Shown: positions 40,847 to 49,914, numbered from the stretch's first letter. The stretch: DNA of 64,000 nt from Erythrobacter sp. F6033 (GCF_023016005.1 NZ_JALKAZ010000001.1:1054001-1118000), one strand, 5' to 3'. Made by a program: numbers and translations. Notes: generated by a model from the sequence alone, not told the origin.

Positions 40847-43813
40847 ATGAGCCTAACCAAAATTTCAGTCCGTGGTGCTCGCGAGCACAATCTCAAAGGC
40901 GTCGATATTGATCTGCCGCGCGATGCGTTGATTGTTGTCACAGGGCTTTCGGGGTCGGGCAAATCGAGCCTCGCCTTCGATACGATCTATGCGGAGGGTC
41001 AGCGGCGCTATGTCGAGAGCCTGAGCGCCTATGCGCGCCAGTTCCTTGAAATGATGCAGAAGCCCGATGTCGAGCATATTGACGGGCTTTCGCCAGCGAT
41101 CAGCATCGAGCAGAAAACGACGTCGCGCAATCCGCGCTCAACCGTCGCGACCGTAACCGAGATTTACGACTATATGCGACTGCTCTGGGCGAGGGTGGGC
41201 GTGCCGTACTCGCCAGCGACCGGGAAGCCAATCGAGGCCCAGACCGTCTCCAATATGGTCGACCGGGTGATGGAATTGCCTGAGGGCACGCGGCTGTATC
41301 TGCTCGCGCCGGTCGTGCGCGGGCGCAAAGGTGAATACCGCAAGGAGCTGGCCGAATGGCAGAAAGCTGGCTTTACCCGGGTGCGGATCGACGGGGAACT
41401 CTATCCGATCGAAGAAGCGCCCGCGCTCGACAAGAAGTTCAAGCACGACATTGAAGTGGTGGTTGATCGGCTTGCGGTGAAAGAAGGACTGGAGACACGA
41501 CTTGCGGACTCATTCGAAACCGCGCTGAAGCTGGCCGAGGGGCTGGCTTATGTGGACCTCGCCGATGGGACTGTGGAGGAAGCTTTGGCTTCCGTTCGTC
41601 CTGAGCTTGTCGAAGGGCGAAAAGCAGATGTCGAGCAGGTTCGTACTTCGACAGGCTCAGCACGAACGACGGACCAGAAGATGAAAGGCGCGGGTATTCC
41701 TGCCAACCGCATCGTGTTTTCCGAGAAATTCGCTTGCCCCGTCAGCGGATTTACCATCGAAGAGATCGAACCGCGACTGTTCTCGTTTAACTCGCCTCAG
41801 GGTGCGTGCCCAACATGCGACGGGATCGGCGAGAAGCAGTTGTTTGATGAGCAGCTGGTGGTGCCCAATGAAGGGCTGACCTTGAAACAGGGTGCGATTG
41901 CCCCGTGGGCGAAATCCAATCCGCCTTCGCCATACTATATGCAGGTGCTCAAGAGCCTTGCGAAGGCGTATGATTTTGACGTCACAACGCCATGGAAAGA
42001 TCTGGAGCCGGATCAGAAGTTGATCATTCTCCACGGCACCGGCGGGATGCCGGTTGAGCTGACGTTTAAGGATGGCCGCAAGTCCTACACGGTGAACAAG
42101 CCGTTTGAAGGGGTGGTCGGCAATCTCAATCGCCGGTTGATGCAGACCGAAAGCAGCTGGATGCAGGAGGAGCTTTCCAAGTTCCAGACCGCCCAGCCAT
42201 GCGAGACCTGCGGAGGCAAACGCCTCAACGAGAAAAGCCTCGCTGTGAAGGTTGCGGGCACGGATATCGCCGCGCCGACCGTGATGAGCGTCTCCGATGC
42301 GAAGGACTGGTTCCTCGCGCTGGATGACAAACTCACCGACACACAGTCGCAGATCGCCAAGGCGATCCTGAAAGAGATCAACGAGCGGCTTGGTTTCCTC
42401 GACAATGTCGGGCTCGATTACCTCAATCTTGACCGGACCAGCGGCACTTTGTCAGGCGGGGAAAGTCAGCGGATCAGGCTTGCGAGCCAGATCGGTAGCG
42501 GCCTGTCCGGCGTGCTCTATGTGCTCGACGAACCGAGCATCGGCCTGCACCAGCGCGACAATGACCGGCTGCTGGAAACGCTTAAGCGGCTTCGCGATCT
42601 GGGCAACACAGTTATCGTGGTCGAGCATGACGAGGACGCGATCCGTCAGGCGGACCATATCGTTGACCTCGGTCCCGGCGCCGGTGTGCGCGGCGGCGAA
42701 GTGGTCGCGCAGGGGACGCTCAAACAGATACTCAAATCCAAAAAGTCGCTCACCGCGGACTACCTGACGGGTAGGCGCGAGATTGCCGTGCCGAAAGAGC
42801 GCCGCAAGGGCAACGGGCACAAGCTGACGGTGAAGGGCGCTTCGGCGAACAACCTCAAAAACGTCACCGCATCCATTCCGCTTGGCACGTTCACCTGCAT
42901 CACCGGCGTATCGGGGTCGGGCAAATCGTCCTTCACCATCGACACGCTCTATGCCTCCGCGGCCCGCACATTGAACGGCGCGCGAGTGATCGCGGGCAAG
43001 CATGAGAAAATCACCGGCCTCGAATTCTGCGACAAAGTGATCGAGATCGACCAGTCGCCCATTGGCCGCACCCCGCGATCCAACCCCGCGACCTATACCG
43101 GCGCCTTCACGAATATCCGCGACTGGTTCGCCGGTCTGCCGGAAAGCCAGGCGCGCGGGTACAAGCCGGGCCGTTTCTCCTTCAACGTGAAAGGCGGCCG
43201 CTGCGAACAATGCACCGGCGACGGCTTGATCAAGATCGAGATGCACTTCCTCCCCGATGTCTATGTCACGTGCGAGGAATGCGGCGGCAAACGCTACAAC
43301 CGCGAAACGCTGGAGGTGAAGTTCAAAGGCCTCTCCATCGCGGACGTGCTGGATATGACGATTGAGGATGCGGAGGAGTTTTTCAAAGCCGTGCCGCCGA
43401 TCCGCGACAAGATGCGGATGCTGAACGAGGTCGGCCTCGGCTATGTCAAAGTCGGCCAGCAGGCGACGACATTGTCAGGCGGCGAGGCGCAGCGCGTGAA
43501 ACTGGCCAAGGAGCTGGCGAAACGCTCCACCGGACAGACGCTCTATATCCTCGACGAGCCTACCACCGGCCTGCATTTCGAAGACGTGCGCAAACTGCTC
43601 GAAGTGCTGCACCGGCTGGTGGAGCAGGGCAATTCCGTGGTCGTGATCGAGCACAACCTAGACGTGATCAAAACCGCCGACTGGATTGTTGATTTGGGAC
43701 CGGAAGGCGGCGTGCGCGGCGGCGAGATCGTTGCCGAGGGCACGCCGGAGAAGGTCGCGAAGGAGAAGCGTTCGTTTACGGGTGGGTATCTCAAGGATAT
43801 GCTTGCCAAGTAG
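40847..43813 (+). CDS. uvrA: Excinuclease ABC subunit A with inserted palindrome-encoded segment
   Basis: UvrA, the damage-recognition ATPase of nucleotide excision repair, 988 aa against the usual ~940-965. Two ABC ATPase halves: Walker A motifs GLSGSGKSS and GVSGSGKSS, signatures LSGGESQRI and LSGGEAQRV, Walker [11 protein letters not shown] and [10 protein letters not shown]. Zinc-binding [22 protein letters not shown] and CEECGGKR are present. Residues ~250-274 are extra relative to the family and coincide with a palindromic repeat. LexA box directly upstream. Confidence 0.97.
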   Translation: MSLTKISVRGAREHNLKGVDIDLPRDALIVVTGLSGSGKSSLAFDTIYAEGQRRYVESLSAYARQFLEMMQKPDVEHIDGLSPAISIEQKTTSRNPRSTVATVTEIYDYMRLLWARVGVPYSPATGKPIEAQTVSNMVDRVMELPEGTRLYLLAPVVRGRKGEYRKELAEWQKAGFTRVRIDGELYPIEEAPALDKKFKHDIEVVVDRLAVKEGLETRLADSFETALKLAEGLAYVDLADGTVEEALASVRPELVEGRKADVEQVRTSTGSARTTDQKMKGAGIPANRIVFSEKFACPVSGFTIEEIEPRLFSFNSPQGACPTCDGIGEKQLFDEQLVVPNEGLTLKQGAIAPWAKSNPPSPYYMQVLKSLAKAYDFDVTTPWKDLEPDQKLIILHGTGGMPVELTFKDGRKSYTVNKPFEGVVGNLNRRLMQTESSWMQEELSKFQTAQPCETCGGKRLNEKSLAVKVAGTDIAAPTVMSVSDAKDWFLALDDKLTDTQSQIAKAILKEINERLGFLDNVGLDYLNLDRTSGTLSGGESQRIRLASQIGSGLSGVLYVLDEPSIGLHQRDNDRLLETLKRLRDLGNTVIVVEHDEDAIRQADHIVDLGPGAGVRGGEVVAQGTLKQILKSKKSLTADYLTGRREIAVPKERRKGNGHKLTVKGASANNLKNVTASIPLGTFTCITGVSGSGKSSFTIDTLYASAARTLNGARVIAGKHEKITGLEFCDKVIEIDQSPIGRTPRSNPATYTGAFTNIRDWFAGLPESQARGYKPGRFSFNVKGGRCEQCTGDGLIKIEMHFLPDVYVTCEECGGKRYNRETLEVKFKGLSIADVLDMTIEDAEEFFKAVPPIRDKMRMLNEVGLGYVKVGQQATTLSGGEAQRVKLAKELAKRSTGQTLYILDEPTTGLHFEDVRKLLEVLHRLVEQGNSVVVIEHNLDVIKTADWIVDLGPEGGVRGGEIVAEGTPEKVAKEKRSFTGGYLKDMLAK
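41594..41667 (+). repeat. REP-like palindrome inside uvrA
   Basis: A 22-base arm (41594-41615) matches the reverse complement of 41646-41667 at 20 of 22 positions, with a 30-base loop. It is read in frame through uvrA and encodes a segment containing VRPELVEG and VRTSTGSAR. From memory, this arm sequence resembles an abundant intergenic palindrome in Sphingomonadales genomes. No second copy is seen in the window. Confidence 0.8.
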
Positions 43814-43850
43814 ATCGATTGCATAGCGATTGCGCCAAGGAGATTGCACA

Positions 43851-44045
43851 ATGACCGACGAAATTTCCGTCCCATGTCCAGCTTGCGGGACAGCAATCCC
43901 TATTTCGCCAAAAGCCTTGATCATGGGCGAACACTTCACTTGCCCGAACTGCAAAGCCAGCATCGGCCTCGCTGAACAGGGAGGAGGCGAGGTCAAAGGC
44001 GCTATGGATAAGCTGGGCCAGCTGAAAGATGGGGCTGGCGTGTAA
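43851..44045 (+). CDS. Small zinc-ribbon protein
   Basis: 64 aa from ATG 43851 with AAGGAG upstream. CPACG and CPNC make a four-cysteine zinc ribbon in the first ~40 residues, then a short linker. No DNA- or partner-binding domain can be named. It lies 37 bases after uvrA and before a duplicated uvrA fragment. Normal composition. Confidence 0.7.
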   Translation: MTDEISVPCPACGTAIPISPKALIMGEHFTCPNCKASIGLAEQGGGEVKGAMDKLGQLKDGAGV

Positions 44046-44065
44046 GGTTCGGCGGCTAGGTTGTG

Positions 44066-44122
44066 GCCGAGGGCACACCGGAGAAGGTCGCGATAGAGAA
44101 GCGTTCGTTTACGGGTGGGTAT
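44066..44122 (+). pseudogene. Duplicated fragment of the uvrA 3' end
   Basis: 57 bases match uvrA 43733-43789 at 54 positions. In frame they would read [19 protein letters not shown], the UvrA C-terminal region, but there is no start codon and no rest of the gene. It is a remnant of a tandem duplication or of an insertion/recombination event, not a functional gene. Confidence 0.85.
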
Positions 44123-44215
44123 TTGACTTACGTGTTGAGGAGTACTTGGCTTAAGTGGGGAGTAAGGTTGACATAAACTGTTTTTATTACAATGCTTTGA
44201 AAAACAGGAGTTAAA

Positions 44216-45166
44216 ATGGCAAAAAAGCATCGTAATCAGCTCGTGACAACTGCATTTCACTATCTTGTGAAGTCTATGCCAAACGATGACCCCGAAGAAG
44301 AGGCGATCGAGGATGGTTTTACTCAAGATGAATTCGAAAGGGTTTTGGCTCTTCTGCGTGACACAACTCAGCTAGACGACAATGATGCTGAGATTGTTCA
44401 GTCCATCAAAGATGGCACTGAAATGCATCGACACACATTCTCCGAGCCATCGCCCGGTGTCTATTTTGGGGAGTATGAAGGGGCGTATTATGGTCAAAAA
44501 TTGAGGAACAATGTCCTCGGAGAAATAGATCCCGAAAGCCTCAATTTGCGGACATTTTATTACTTAATCACTCGTTTACGTGACGGTAAGATCTTGGTTG
44601 GGGTCACCTATCATGGTCAATTTGGCGACTATGATGGAATCCGCTCATATTTGTCGCACCACCTAAGGGGAAACTATCGTGTAGCGTCGAAGACACTGAA
44701 GAGCATTGCGACTGAGATAGGTGAGGGCCATCCTATTTCTCTCAAATTGACCTATCGAAAAGGTTCTAATCGGGCTGAGCGTCGGCCGCTATTTGGCTCG
44801 ACTGGTGAGATCGCCATCAAGCGATCCGATTTTGGGGCCGATTTTGATGAGCGTGTAGTCGGTGCATCACGTCAAATTAGGGGGACAGACGAACAACGAA
44901 AGCGTGCTATCGCAAATATGGTAAGGCAAGGAGAACTAATGGAGCTTGATGCGGATGAGATTGTTGGTTGCTCAGCTGTGATTCGAGAACATGGACGGCA
45001 GCGGACCGTCTATTTCCTCGGCGACAATAATTTTGCGACCAAATTTTATCTTGGAGTTGATATTGGCCGTCACGGGGAGGTTGATCCAGACGAAATGAGC
45101 TCAGAAATGCTAAGGGTAATGAGGGAGCGAATTATTCCGCTTATCGACAATGCTGCAGAAGCCTAG
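44216..45166 (+). CDS. Soluble protein of unknown function, first gene of a two-gene cassette
   Basis: 316 aa, no signal peptide or TM segment. AT-rich compared with uvrA, with more A/T-ending codons, suggesting acquisition. The middle (LNLRTFYYLITRLRDGKILVGVTYHGQFGDYDGIRSYLSHHL) reads like a compact alpha/beta domain, and the start is basic (MAKKHRNQLV). A short purine run precedes the ATG. I do not recognise the family. The next gene overlaps its last 17 bases and encodes a membrane protein. Confidence 0.7.
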   Translation: MAKKHRNQLVTTAFHYLVKSMPNDDPEEEAIEDGFTQDEFERVLALLRDTTQLDDNDAEIVQSIKDGTEMHRHTFSEPSPGVYFGEYEGAYYGQKLRNNVLGEIDPESLNLRTFYYLITRLRDGKILVGVTYHGQFGDYDGIRSYLSHHLRGNYRVASKTLKSIATEIGEGHPISLKLTYRKGSNRAERRPLFGSTGEIAIKRSDFGADFDERVVGASRQIRGTDEQRKRAIANMVRQGELMELDADEIVGCSAVIREHGRQRTVYFLGDNNFATKFYLGVDIGRHGEVDPDEMSSEMLRVMRERIIPLIDNAAEA

Positions 45167-45743
45167 GATAATTTGGGACGCATATGAAAGCTACGAGAAC
45201 GATGCTGCGTGGCATAAAACCAGAGCCACACTGATAACTCTCTCGTCAATATTTATTGGTCTCTACTCTTCAGACATTTCAACTACGGCCCTGCCTGCTA
45301 TGGCACTAACTGTGTCTGTGCTCGCGGGTTTTACTTTTACCGCTCTATTTTCGACGGGCTCAATTTCAAATGCCGATTTAGCTGATCCTGAAAACGAAAG
45401 TCAGCGGAATGACCTAAATAGACTCAAGGAAATCACGAATAACATTCGAGTTCGAGCTAGATTGTTTTTAGCCGGGGCGGTCACATGCCTAGTGCTCGTT
45501 CTGCTACTAGCTATTCCAGTATCAGAAGGCCTTATAGAACGGCACCTAAATTGGGTCGTAAATCGCGATTTCGATCATTTTTTCGGAATTGTTTGGACCG
45601 CTCGAGACCTTCTGAGTTCACTAGTGTGCGCCCTAGCCTTTTTAGTGTTTTTCGAATTGTTGTACTTGTTTTACAGACTATCCGAATCAATTTTCTCGAT
45701 ACTAGAGATACGGAGACAGTATCGCGCCGAAGAGAGGCGGTAA
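45150..45743 (+). CDS. Four-TM membrane protein, second gene of the cassette
   Basis: 197 aa, start 17 bases inside the previous gene. Four hydrophobic segments at about 25-45, 49-69, 104-126 and 150-172, with charged loops between (ADPENESQRNDLNRLKEITNN). N- and C-termini are both charged and probably cytosolic. No recognised motif. The pairing of a soluble protein with a small multi-TM protein is seen in several toxin/defence designs, but no homology is claimed. AT-rich like its partner. Confidence 0.7.
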   Translation: MLQKPRIIWDAYESYENDAAWHKTRATLITLSSIFIGLYSSDISTTALPAMALTVSVLAGFTFTALFSTGSISNADLADPENESQRNDLNRLKEITNNIRVRARLFLAGAVTCLVLVLLLAIPVSEGLIERHLNWVVNRDFDHFFGIVWTARDLLSSLVCALAFLVFFELLYLFYRLSESIFSILEIRRQYRAEERR

Positions 45744-46167
45744 ATTAAACCACTGCCTTGCATCTGAAATTTGCATATTGAATTTGGCGCCTTTCATCAT
45801 GGATCGTACTTTACCGCAAGCTGCGAGGAGCTGCGGGTGCTGTTCGCGAGTGGTTTTCCAAGAAGTGAGAAGTTATTTGTTTGGACCCTGCGGGCGGGGC
45901 GCATCCGCGCCGCTTGCTTCCTCGCATAAGCTCGGGCGGCCTTGCGGGTGGCCTTTGGCCGTCTGCGCCTTCGGTTTCGACTCCGCCCTTGCGGACCCTA
46001 TCGGGTCCGAGCCATCTCAAGCCATCGGCCTTGCGCCCCGAAACTTGGCACTACTTCGCAATGAGGCTGCGGAGCTCGGCGGCGCAGCCGCCGCAAGGGC
46101 GACCGCCCGCCCGCAGCGCCGCTAGGCGCGAGGATTTCGCGCGCCGGATGGCGTGCGGGAAAACAAA
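45744..46167. other. 424-base gap of GC-rich hairpins and repeats
   Basis: No gene is supported; open frames here are compositional. From about 45880 the sequence becomes very GC-rich with successive inverted repeats, for example CGGACCC at 45992-45998 with GGGTCCG at 46003-46009. The last ~100 bases are copy A of the structured repeat described separately. The gap sits between convergently oriented genes. Confidence 0.55.
46064..46165 (+). repeat. Structured repeat, copy A
   Basis: About 100 bases shared with 47673-47772. Hairpins in order: 46077-46093 (7-bp stem, GCA loop), GGGC/GCCC near 46097-46108, GCGCC/GGCGC at 46116-46129, and a 7-bp stem at 46139-46156 with GGAT loop (one G-T pair). 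Stems 1 and 4 differ in sequence from copy B but remain paired. Confidence 0.75.
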
Positions 46168-47031
46168 CTACGCCGCTTTCGCTACACCCACATCTGCACA
46201 CGCATCATCGCAGGCGCTGCCGTCTTCGCCGCAGCCTAGCAGTTCGACAAATTTCTCGGCATTGATCGAGACATCGTCGGGGCCGATCTGGTCGAAGGGG
46301 TCCTCCAGATGGCTCTGGATATTGTCCAGACCGGTCAGGATCACGGCGAACAGCACGGGCATCACATAGGTCAGCACTGGCGCTTCATATTCGATCGCGC
46401 AAAAGGCGAAGAACGGGCCATAGAGCAGCGGCAGCAGGATGATGAACACGTCGCTGAATGCGCGCAGGGTGCGCGGTGTGCGGTATTGGTAGATGTGCTT
46501 CACGCTTTCAAACGCGACGATCATCTTCGACACATATTGGTTGCAGCGGCTGCATTCGCCGCTGGCGAGGCCCTCTGCGCGCATCCGCTTCACAAAGCCC
46601 GAAATCTCGGAGAAGGCGGCGTAAACGGCGCGCTCTGTCCGGGCCATTTCGCTGCGGTCGCTTTTGAACATGGCGCGGCAGGCGCTTAGCAATTCTGCGA
46701 GCACACGCTCGATATGGCGCAGGCGCTCTTCCTTGGCCTGTCTGGCCGGGCCATCCTCATCGGGAAGCCAATCGCGTGCGGCGAAATAGAGCGCGCGGCC
46801 ATGCGCCTTTATCGTGCCGTAATCGTCCAGCGCGGCTTCGCGGCGTTTGTAGGCATGGCCGATCGAGAACACGATGGGGAAGATCACGGCGGTCGAAATG
46901 ATCGTGAGCGGATAGTCGGCGACCAGATTGAGGCGCAGGCACGCCCAGGTCGAAACCACCGCGAGCGCGACGATCATCAGCGACTTTCCGTTTATGACGA
47001 GCCCGATGCGGGTGATGCGTTGCCAGTTCAT
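46168..47031 (-). CDS. Bestrophin-like membrane protein
   Basis: 287 aa from ATG 47031, with AGGGG just upstream. Hydrophobic segments near 20-60 and 200-240 flank a helical cytosolic region (LRHIERVLAELLSACRAMF; ECSRCNQYVSKMIVAFE). The C-terminal GLDNIQSHLEDPFDQIGPDDVSINAEKFVELL resembles the bestrophin/UPF0187 anion-channel signature after the last TM pair. The match is partial, so channel function is an inference. An acidic, Cys-containing tail ends the protein. Confidence 0.65.
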   Translation of the reverse strand: MNWQRITRIGLVINGKSLMIVALAVVSTWACLRLNLVADYPLTIISTAVIFPIVFSIGHAYKRREAALDDYGTIKAHGRALYFAARDWLPDEDGPARQAKEERLRHIERVLAELLSACRAMFKSDRSEMARTERAVYAAFSEISGFVKRMRAEGLASGECSRCNQYVSKMIVAFESVKHIYQYRTPRTLRAFSDVFIILLPLLYGPFFAFCAIEYEAPVLTYVMPVLFAVILTGLDNIQSHLEDPFDQIGPDDVSINAEKFVELLGCGEDGSACDDACADVGVAKAA

Positions 47032-47283
47032 GCGGCCCCTGTTCTTTAGCCTGTTTCTCAATTGGTTTGAGCCTTAGCTGAAGGAGTTTGAGACATGGTT
47101 AAGGCCGTATTGCTTGGCGGTTTGCGTTCGCGATGGTGCTTTGCGCGGGTGTGCTTCGGATAGCGGGGTCGAGCGCTCCGAGATGCAGGATCTCCCATAA
47201 ACAGGGTGTTGCATCCGTTTGCTCACCCCTTACGATGTGTCTGGAACCCTCCGCTACCCTGCGGAGCAATAAGGGGAATTTTC

Positions 47284-47583
47284 ATGCGCTCACTTGCCAA
47301 AACCGCCGCTCTTTCCGCTCTCCTCGGAGGCGCGGCCACGCTCTCGGCGTGCGGCGGTCTTATGGACAATGAAGCGATGTATCAGGAGTTCGCCAGCACC
47401 TGCACCACCTCCTTCACCGCAGAGGGCGGGCCAGCGGAAATGGCCAAGCCGTTCTGCGATTGCTCCACCGCCAAAGTGCGCGAGCAGGAGCTTGGCCCGA
47501 TGGACTTCCTCGATGAGGAGAAAATGACCGCCATCGGGGAAGAATGCGGACAGGAAGTCGCGGATACAATGCTGGGCGCGTAG
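47284..47583 (+). CDS. Small lipoprotein
   Basis: 99 aa from ATG 47284, AAGGGGA upstream. Lipoprotein signal MRSLAKTAALSALLGGAATLSAC with lipobox LSAC. The mature part has four more Cys (CTTSF, CDC, ECGQEV), likely two disulfides, and a short acidic helical stretch. Family not recognised. Earlier in-frame starts from 47206 are not credible. Confidence 0.7.
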   Translation: MRSLAKTAALSALLGGAATLSACGGLMDNEAMYQEFASTCTTSFTAEGGPAEMAKPFCDCSTAKVREQELGPMDFLDEEKMTAIGEECGQEVADTMLGA

Positions 47584-47672
47584 TCTCCAGCGAGCGAGGA
47601 CGCGCGTTTTCCTACTGCCCGCCCTGCCGCTAAATCAGCGGCATGACCTTACCCAAAACCGACCTAGCATTG

Positions 47673-47772
47673 AAGCTGCGGAGCACGGGTCGCAGACCCG
47701 CAAGGGCGACCGCCCGCCCGCAGCGCCGTAGGCGCGAGGACATCGCAGCACGGATGTGCTGCAGAATACAAA
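47673..47772 (+). repeat. Structured repeat, copy B
   Basis: Second copy of the ~100-base element. First hairpin 47686-47700 (CGGGTC-GCA-GACCCG); conserved core GCAAGGGCGACCGCCCGC; middle GCGCC/GGCGC hairpin; last hairpin 47745-47762 (GCAGCAC-GGAT-GTGCTGC). An A-rich tail follows in both copies. Confidence 0.75.
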
Positions 47773-47792
47773 AACTCGCAGAAAAATAGGAC

Positions 47793-47898
47793 ATTTGTCA
47801 CCCGTGTCCTACATGCGCAAACCTCTGAAAATACGCGAAAACCCCTTGTAGGCACCGGGTGACACTTCGCGGATTTGTCATGTGTGTCCTACATGCGC
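47793..47898 (+). repeat. Direct and inverted repeat cluster
   Basis: 26-base direct repeats at 47793-47818 and 47873-47898 match at 23 positions, 80 bases apart. Between them, 47847-47863 is an imperfect reverse complement of 47797-47813. The shared word is GTGTCCTACATGCGC. Confidence 0.65.
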
Positions 47899-48061
47899 GC
47901 ATGACTCATTTCGCGAGCGGTGCTGCACTAGGCTGGGTCCGAGGCGAGGGCTCTTCGCAACTCGCCCGACTGTGTGTATATTGATTGCTCCTCGGGGTTC
48001 GCTCGCCGGGCACGCCGAAACGGTCCCGCGACGCCGATCCCCGCAAGATCGGAGAGGGACT

Positions 48062-48490
48062 ATGACACACACAGCCAAATGGATCGCGGCCGCACTCTGC
48101 GCAGGCTCGATCGCCGCAGCGCCGGTTTATGCGCAGAGTGAATATGCCTATATCGGCGCTTCCTTGTTCGGGGAGCACGAGGTCGGGCATGAAGGCGCAG
48201 GTGAAGACGCCAGCGGCGATTTCAGCGCCGAGCTCAACCTGCAAACGGGCAGCATGTGCTACATGCTGGAGGTCGAAGGGCTAGACGACTTTGCCGCCGC
48301 GCATATTCACAAGGGCGAAGCGGGCAAGAACGGGCCGCCCGTTGTGACGCTGGAACTGACAGATGATGACAAGTGCATCGACGTCGATGTTGAACTGCTG
48401 AAGGACATGGCGAAGAATGAGCGCAAGTACTACGTTAATGTCCACACCGCAGCCTTTCCCGAGGGCGCGATACGCGGGCAGCTGAAATAG
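48062..48490 (+). CDS. CHRD-domain exported protein
   Basis: 142 aa from ATG 48062; the longer frame from 47882 is not credible. Signal peptide to ~PVYAQS. The CHRD domain follows, with AAHIHKGEAGKNGPPVV and the closing NVHTAAFPEGAIRGQL. Two Cys (CYMLEV and KCIDVDV) could form a disulfide. CHRD domains occur in chordin and in bacterial secreted proteins; the bacterial role is unknown. Confidence 0.85.
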   Translation: MTHTAKWIAAALCAGSIAAAPVYAQSEYAYIGASLFGEHEVGHEGAGEDASGDFSAELNLQTGSMCYMLEVEGLDDFAAAHIHKGEAGKNGPPVVTLELTDDDKCIDVDVELLKDMAKNERKYYVNVHTAAFPEGAIRGQLK

Positions 48491-48499
48491 GCGGCGGCG

Positions 48500-49060
48500 T
48501 TAGTCGATAATGTCGAGCTTAACCTGGGCATGACCGGCGCCGATCATGCCAATCTTGGTCGCCGCGCCGCGTGATAGATCGATCGTCCGTCCGCGAATAA
48601 ACGGCCCGCGATCATTGATGCGGACCACCACGCTGCGACCATTGCGGGCATTGGTCACGCGGACTTTGGTGCCAAAGGGCAGAGTTTTGTGAGCGGCCGT
48701 CATGGCGTTCATATTGAACCGCTCGCCATTCGCGGTTCTCCGTCCATGGAACCGGCGGCCGTAATAGGAGGCAACTCCCGTGCCGAGACTGCGGACGGTT
48801 TCGCGGGGTTCAAGCGGAGCCTCGAAAGTTGTGATGTCGACCGCGCTTGCAGGGAGGTTGAGATCAGGCTTGGGCGTGGCAAATGGCTCAAACGTGTCAA
48901 CGAACGGCGGCTTTGCCTTAGGATAGGTCGCGACTAACGGATTGGTGGCAGGCGCGGTTTGATCAGGTTGGTCCTGTCCCGATGCGACAGAGGATACGCA
49001 GAACAGCGCCGCGATTGGCGCGGTTGCCCGCAGCGCCGCGTATCGTTTTCCTACTCTCAT
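48500..49060 (-). CDS. rlpA: RlpA-like septal lytic transglycosylase
   Basis: 186 aa from ATG 49060. N-terminal signal ([13 protein letters not shown]). The C-terminal double-psi beta-barrel carries [21 protein letters not shown], the catalytic-site ASYYG/ANGE block, and [23 protein letters not shown] with a closing [12 protein letters not shown]. No SPOR domain is present, so septal targeting would have to differ from classic RlpA. Confidence 0.88.
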   Translation of the reverse strand: MRVGKRYAALRATAPIAALFCVSSVASGQDQPDQTAPATNPLVATYPKAKPPFVDTFEPFATPKPDLNLPASAVDITTFEAPLEPRETVRSLGTGVASYYGRRFHGRRTANGERFNMNAMTAAHKTLPFGTKVRVTNARNGRSVVVRINDRGPFIRGRTIDLSRGAATKIGMIGAGHAQVKLDIID

Positions 49061-49914
49061 AGCCGAGCTTATAACGATGCTGGCAGCGCTGGTGCAAATT
49101 TGCGCAAGGAGTTCCGGCTTGGAACGGGCTCGACTTGCGACGGATCGAGCATAGGAAAGCGTCCTTTGACGAACCCTCAAAAGCAAATGGGGCCGGCATT
49201 GCTGCCGACCCCACTCTTACCAGGCGTGGTCATCGTTTCTCGCGCGTCCTCCGGCAAGCCGGTCTTCTCGCGTTCTTCAATGAACTTGGCCTCTGGCCTC
49301 GTCCTCGCACATCCCGAAGGATTTGCGTTTTCTCAGCCAGCGCTCGCGCTAGCATCCGGCTTTTGCTTGCGGTCCACCGTGCTCGCTTTGTGCCGAAGCC
49401 TTCCGCCTGCACAGCTTTCCCTAGGGCTAAGCCGAGACCGATTGTCTGTTATTGCCTGCTTTCTCAAACGGCTGCGTCCGGTTTGACCCTTTCGCTTCCT
49501 CGAATGCTGACCAGACGATTGGTCTTTCCCGATCGCATCGCTTCGCACTTTCTTCAAACAAGCCGACTTGCATTGGACCGAAGCCTTTTGCATGCCTTCT
49601 CTCAGACAGCGCGTGGACAGATGCCACCGCATCTTCGCTTCAATAAAGTCTCTGTAAAACAATCCTTTGCGGGAAGCTTTGCAGTTTCTTTGTGTCCCGA
49701 AGACAATTTGAAACTGCGCCCGAATCTGGCTTTCGGCAAGGGTGGCAAGAGCGACTTATCCACTTTTGCCCAGATCACTTGTGGACGGCGGTGGACAACT
49801 CAACAGCTCGTCGCAATCTCGAATTCGGCCCGAATGCACACCCGGGTTCAAAGCCCGAAATACGAGTTCATCCCGCTCAAGTTCGTTACCGAGTCGGTAC
49901 GACTCGCCGTCTCT
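49061..49914. other. 854-base gap without a recognised gene
   Basis: The gap separates the rlpA and argG genes, both minus strand. A GGGG(C)CGGCA-TTGC-TGCCG(A)CCCC hairpin at 49189-49212 would, on the minus strand, be followed by CATTTGCTTTTG and could be a terminator. A minus-strand frame at 49333-49662 and a short frame after its stop at 49330 read semi-plausibly and could be a decayed or frameshifted gene. No RNA gene was identified. Confidence 0.4.

Larger units (their letters stand above)
47584..48061. other. 478-base repeat-bearing gap
   Basis: No gene supported. It holds copy B of the structured repeat (47673-47772) and a direct/inverted repeat cluster (47793-47898). The final ~130 bases should hold the promoter of the CHRD gene; GAGAGGGA at 48052-48059 is its ribosome-binding site. 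Confidence 0.5.

Noticed and set aside
45778..46369. Several overlapping open frames on both strands.
   Set aside because: They translate GC-rich hairpins and repeat copy A, or run antisense into the membrane protein gene; none has a ribosome-binding site or family pattern.
47882..48061. A 60-codon upstream extension of the CHRD gene.
   Set aside because: It would bury the signal peptide and covers a repeat; the ATG at 48062 has a strong ribosome-binding site.
49756..49798. Possible DnaA-box cluster (TTATCCACT plus two weaker matches).
   Set aside because: Only one site is near consensus, there is no AT-rich unwinding region and no dnaA/hemE-type neighbour, so an origin is not supported.
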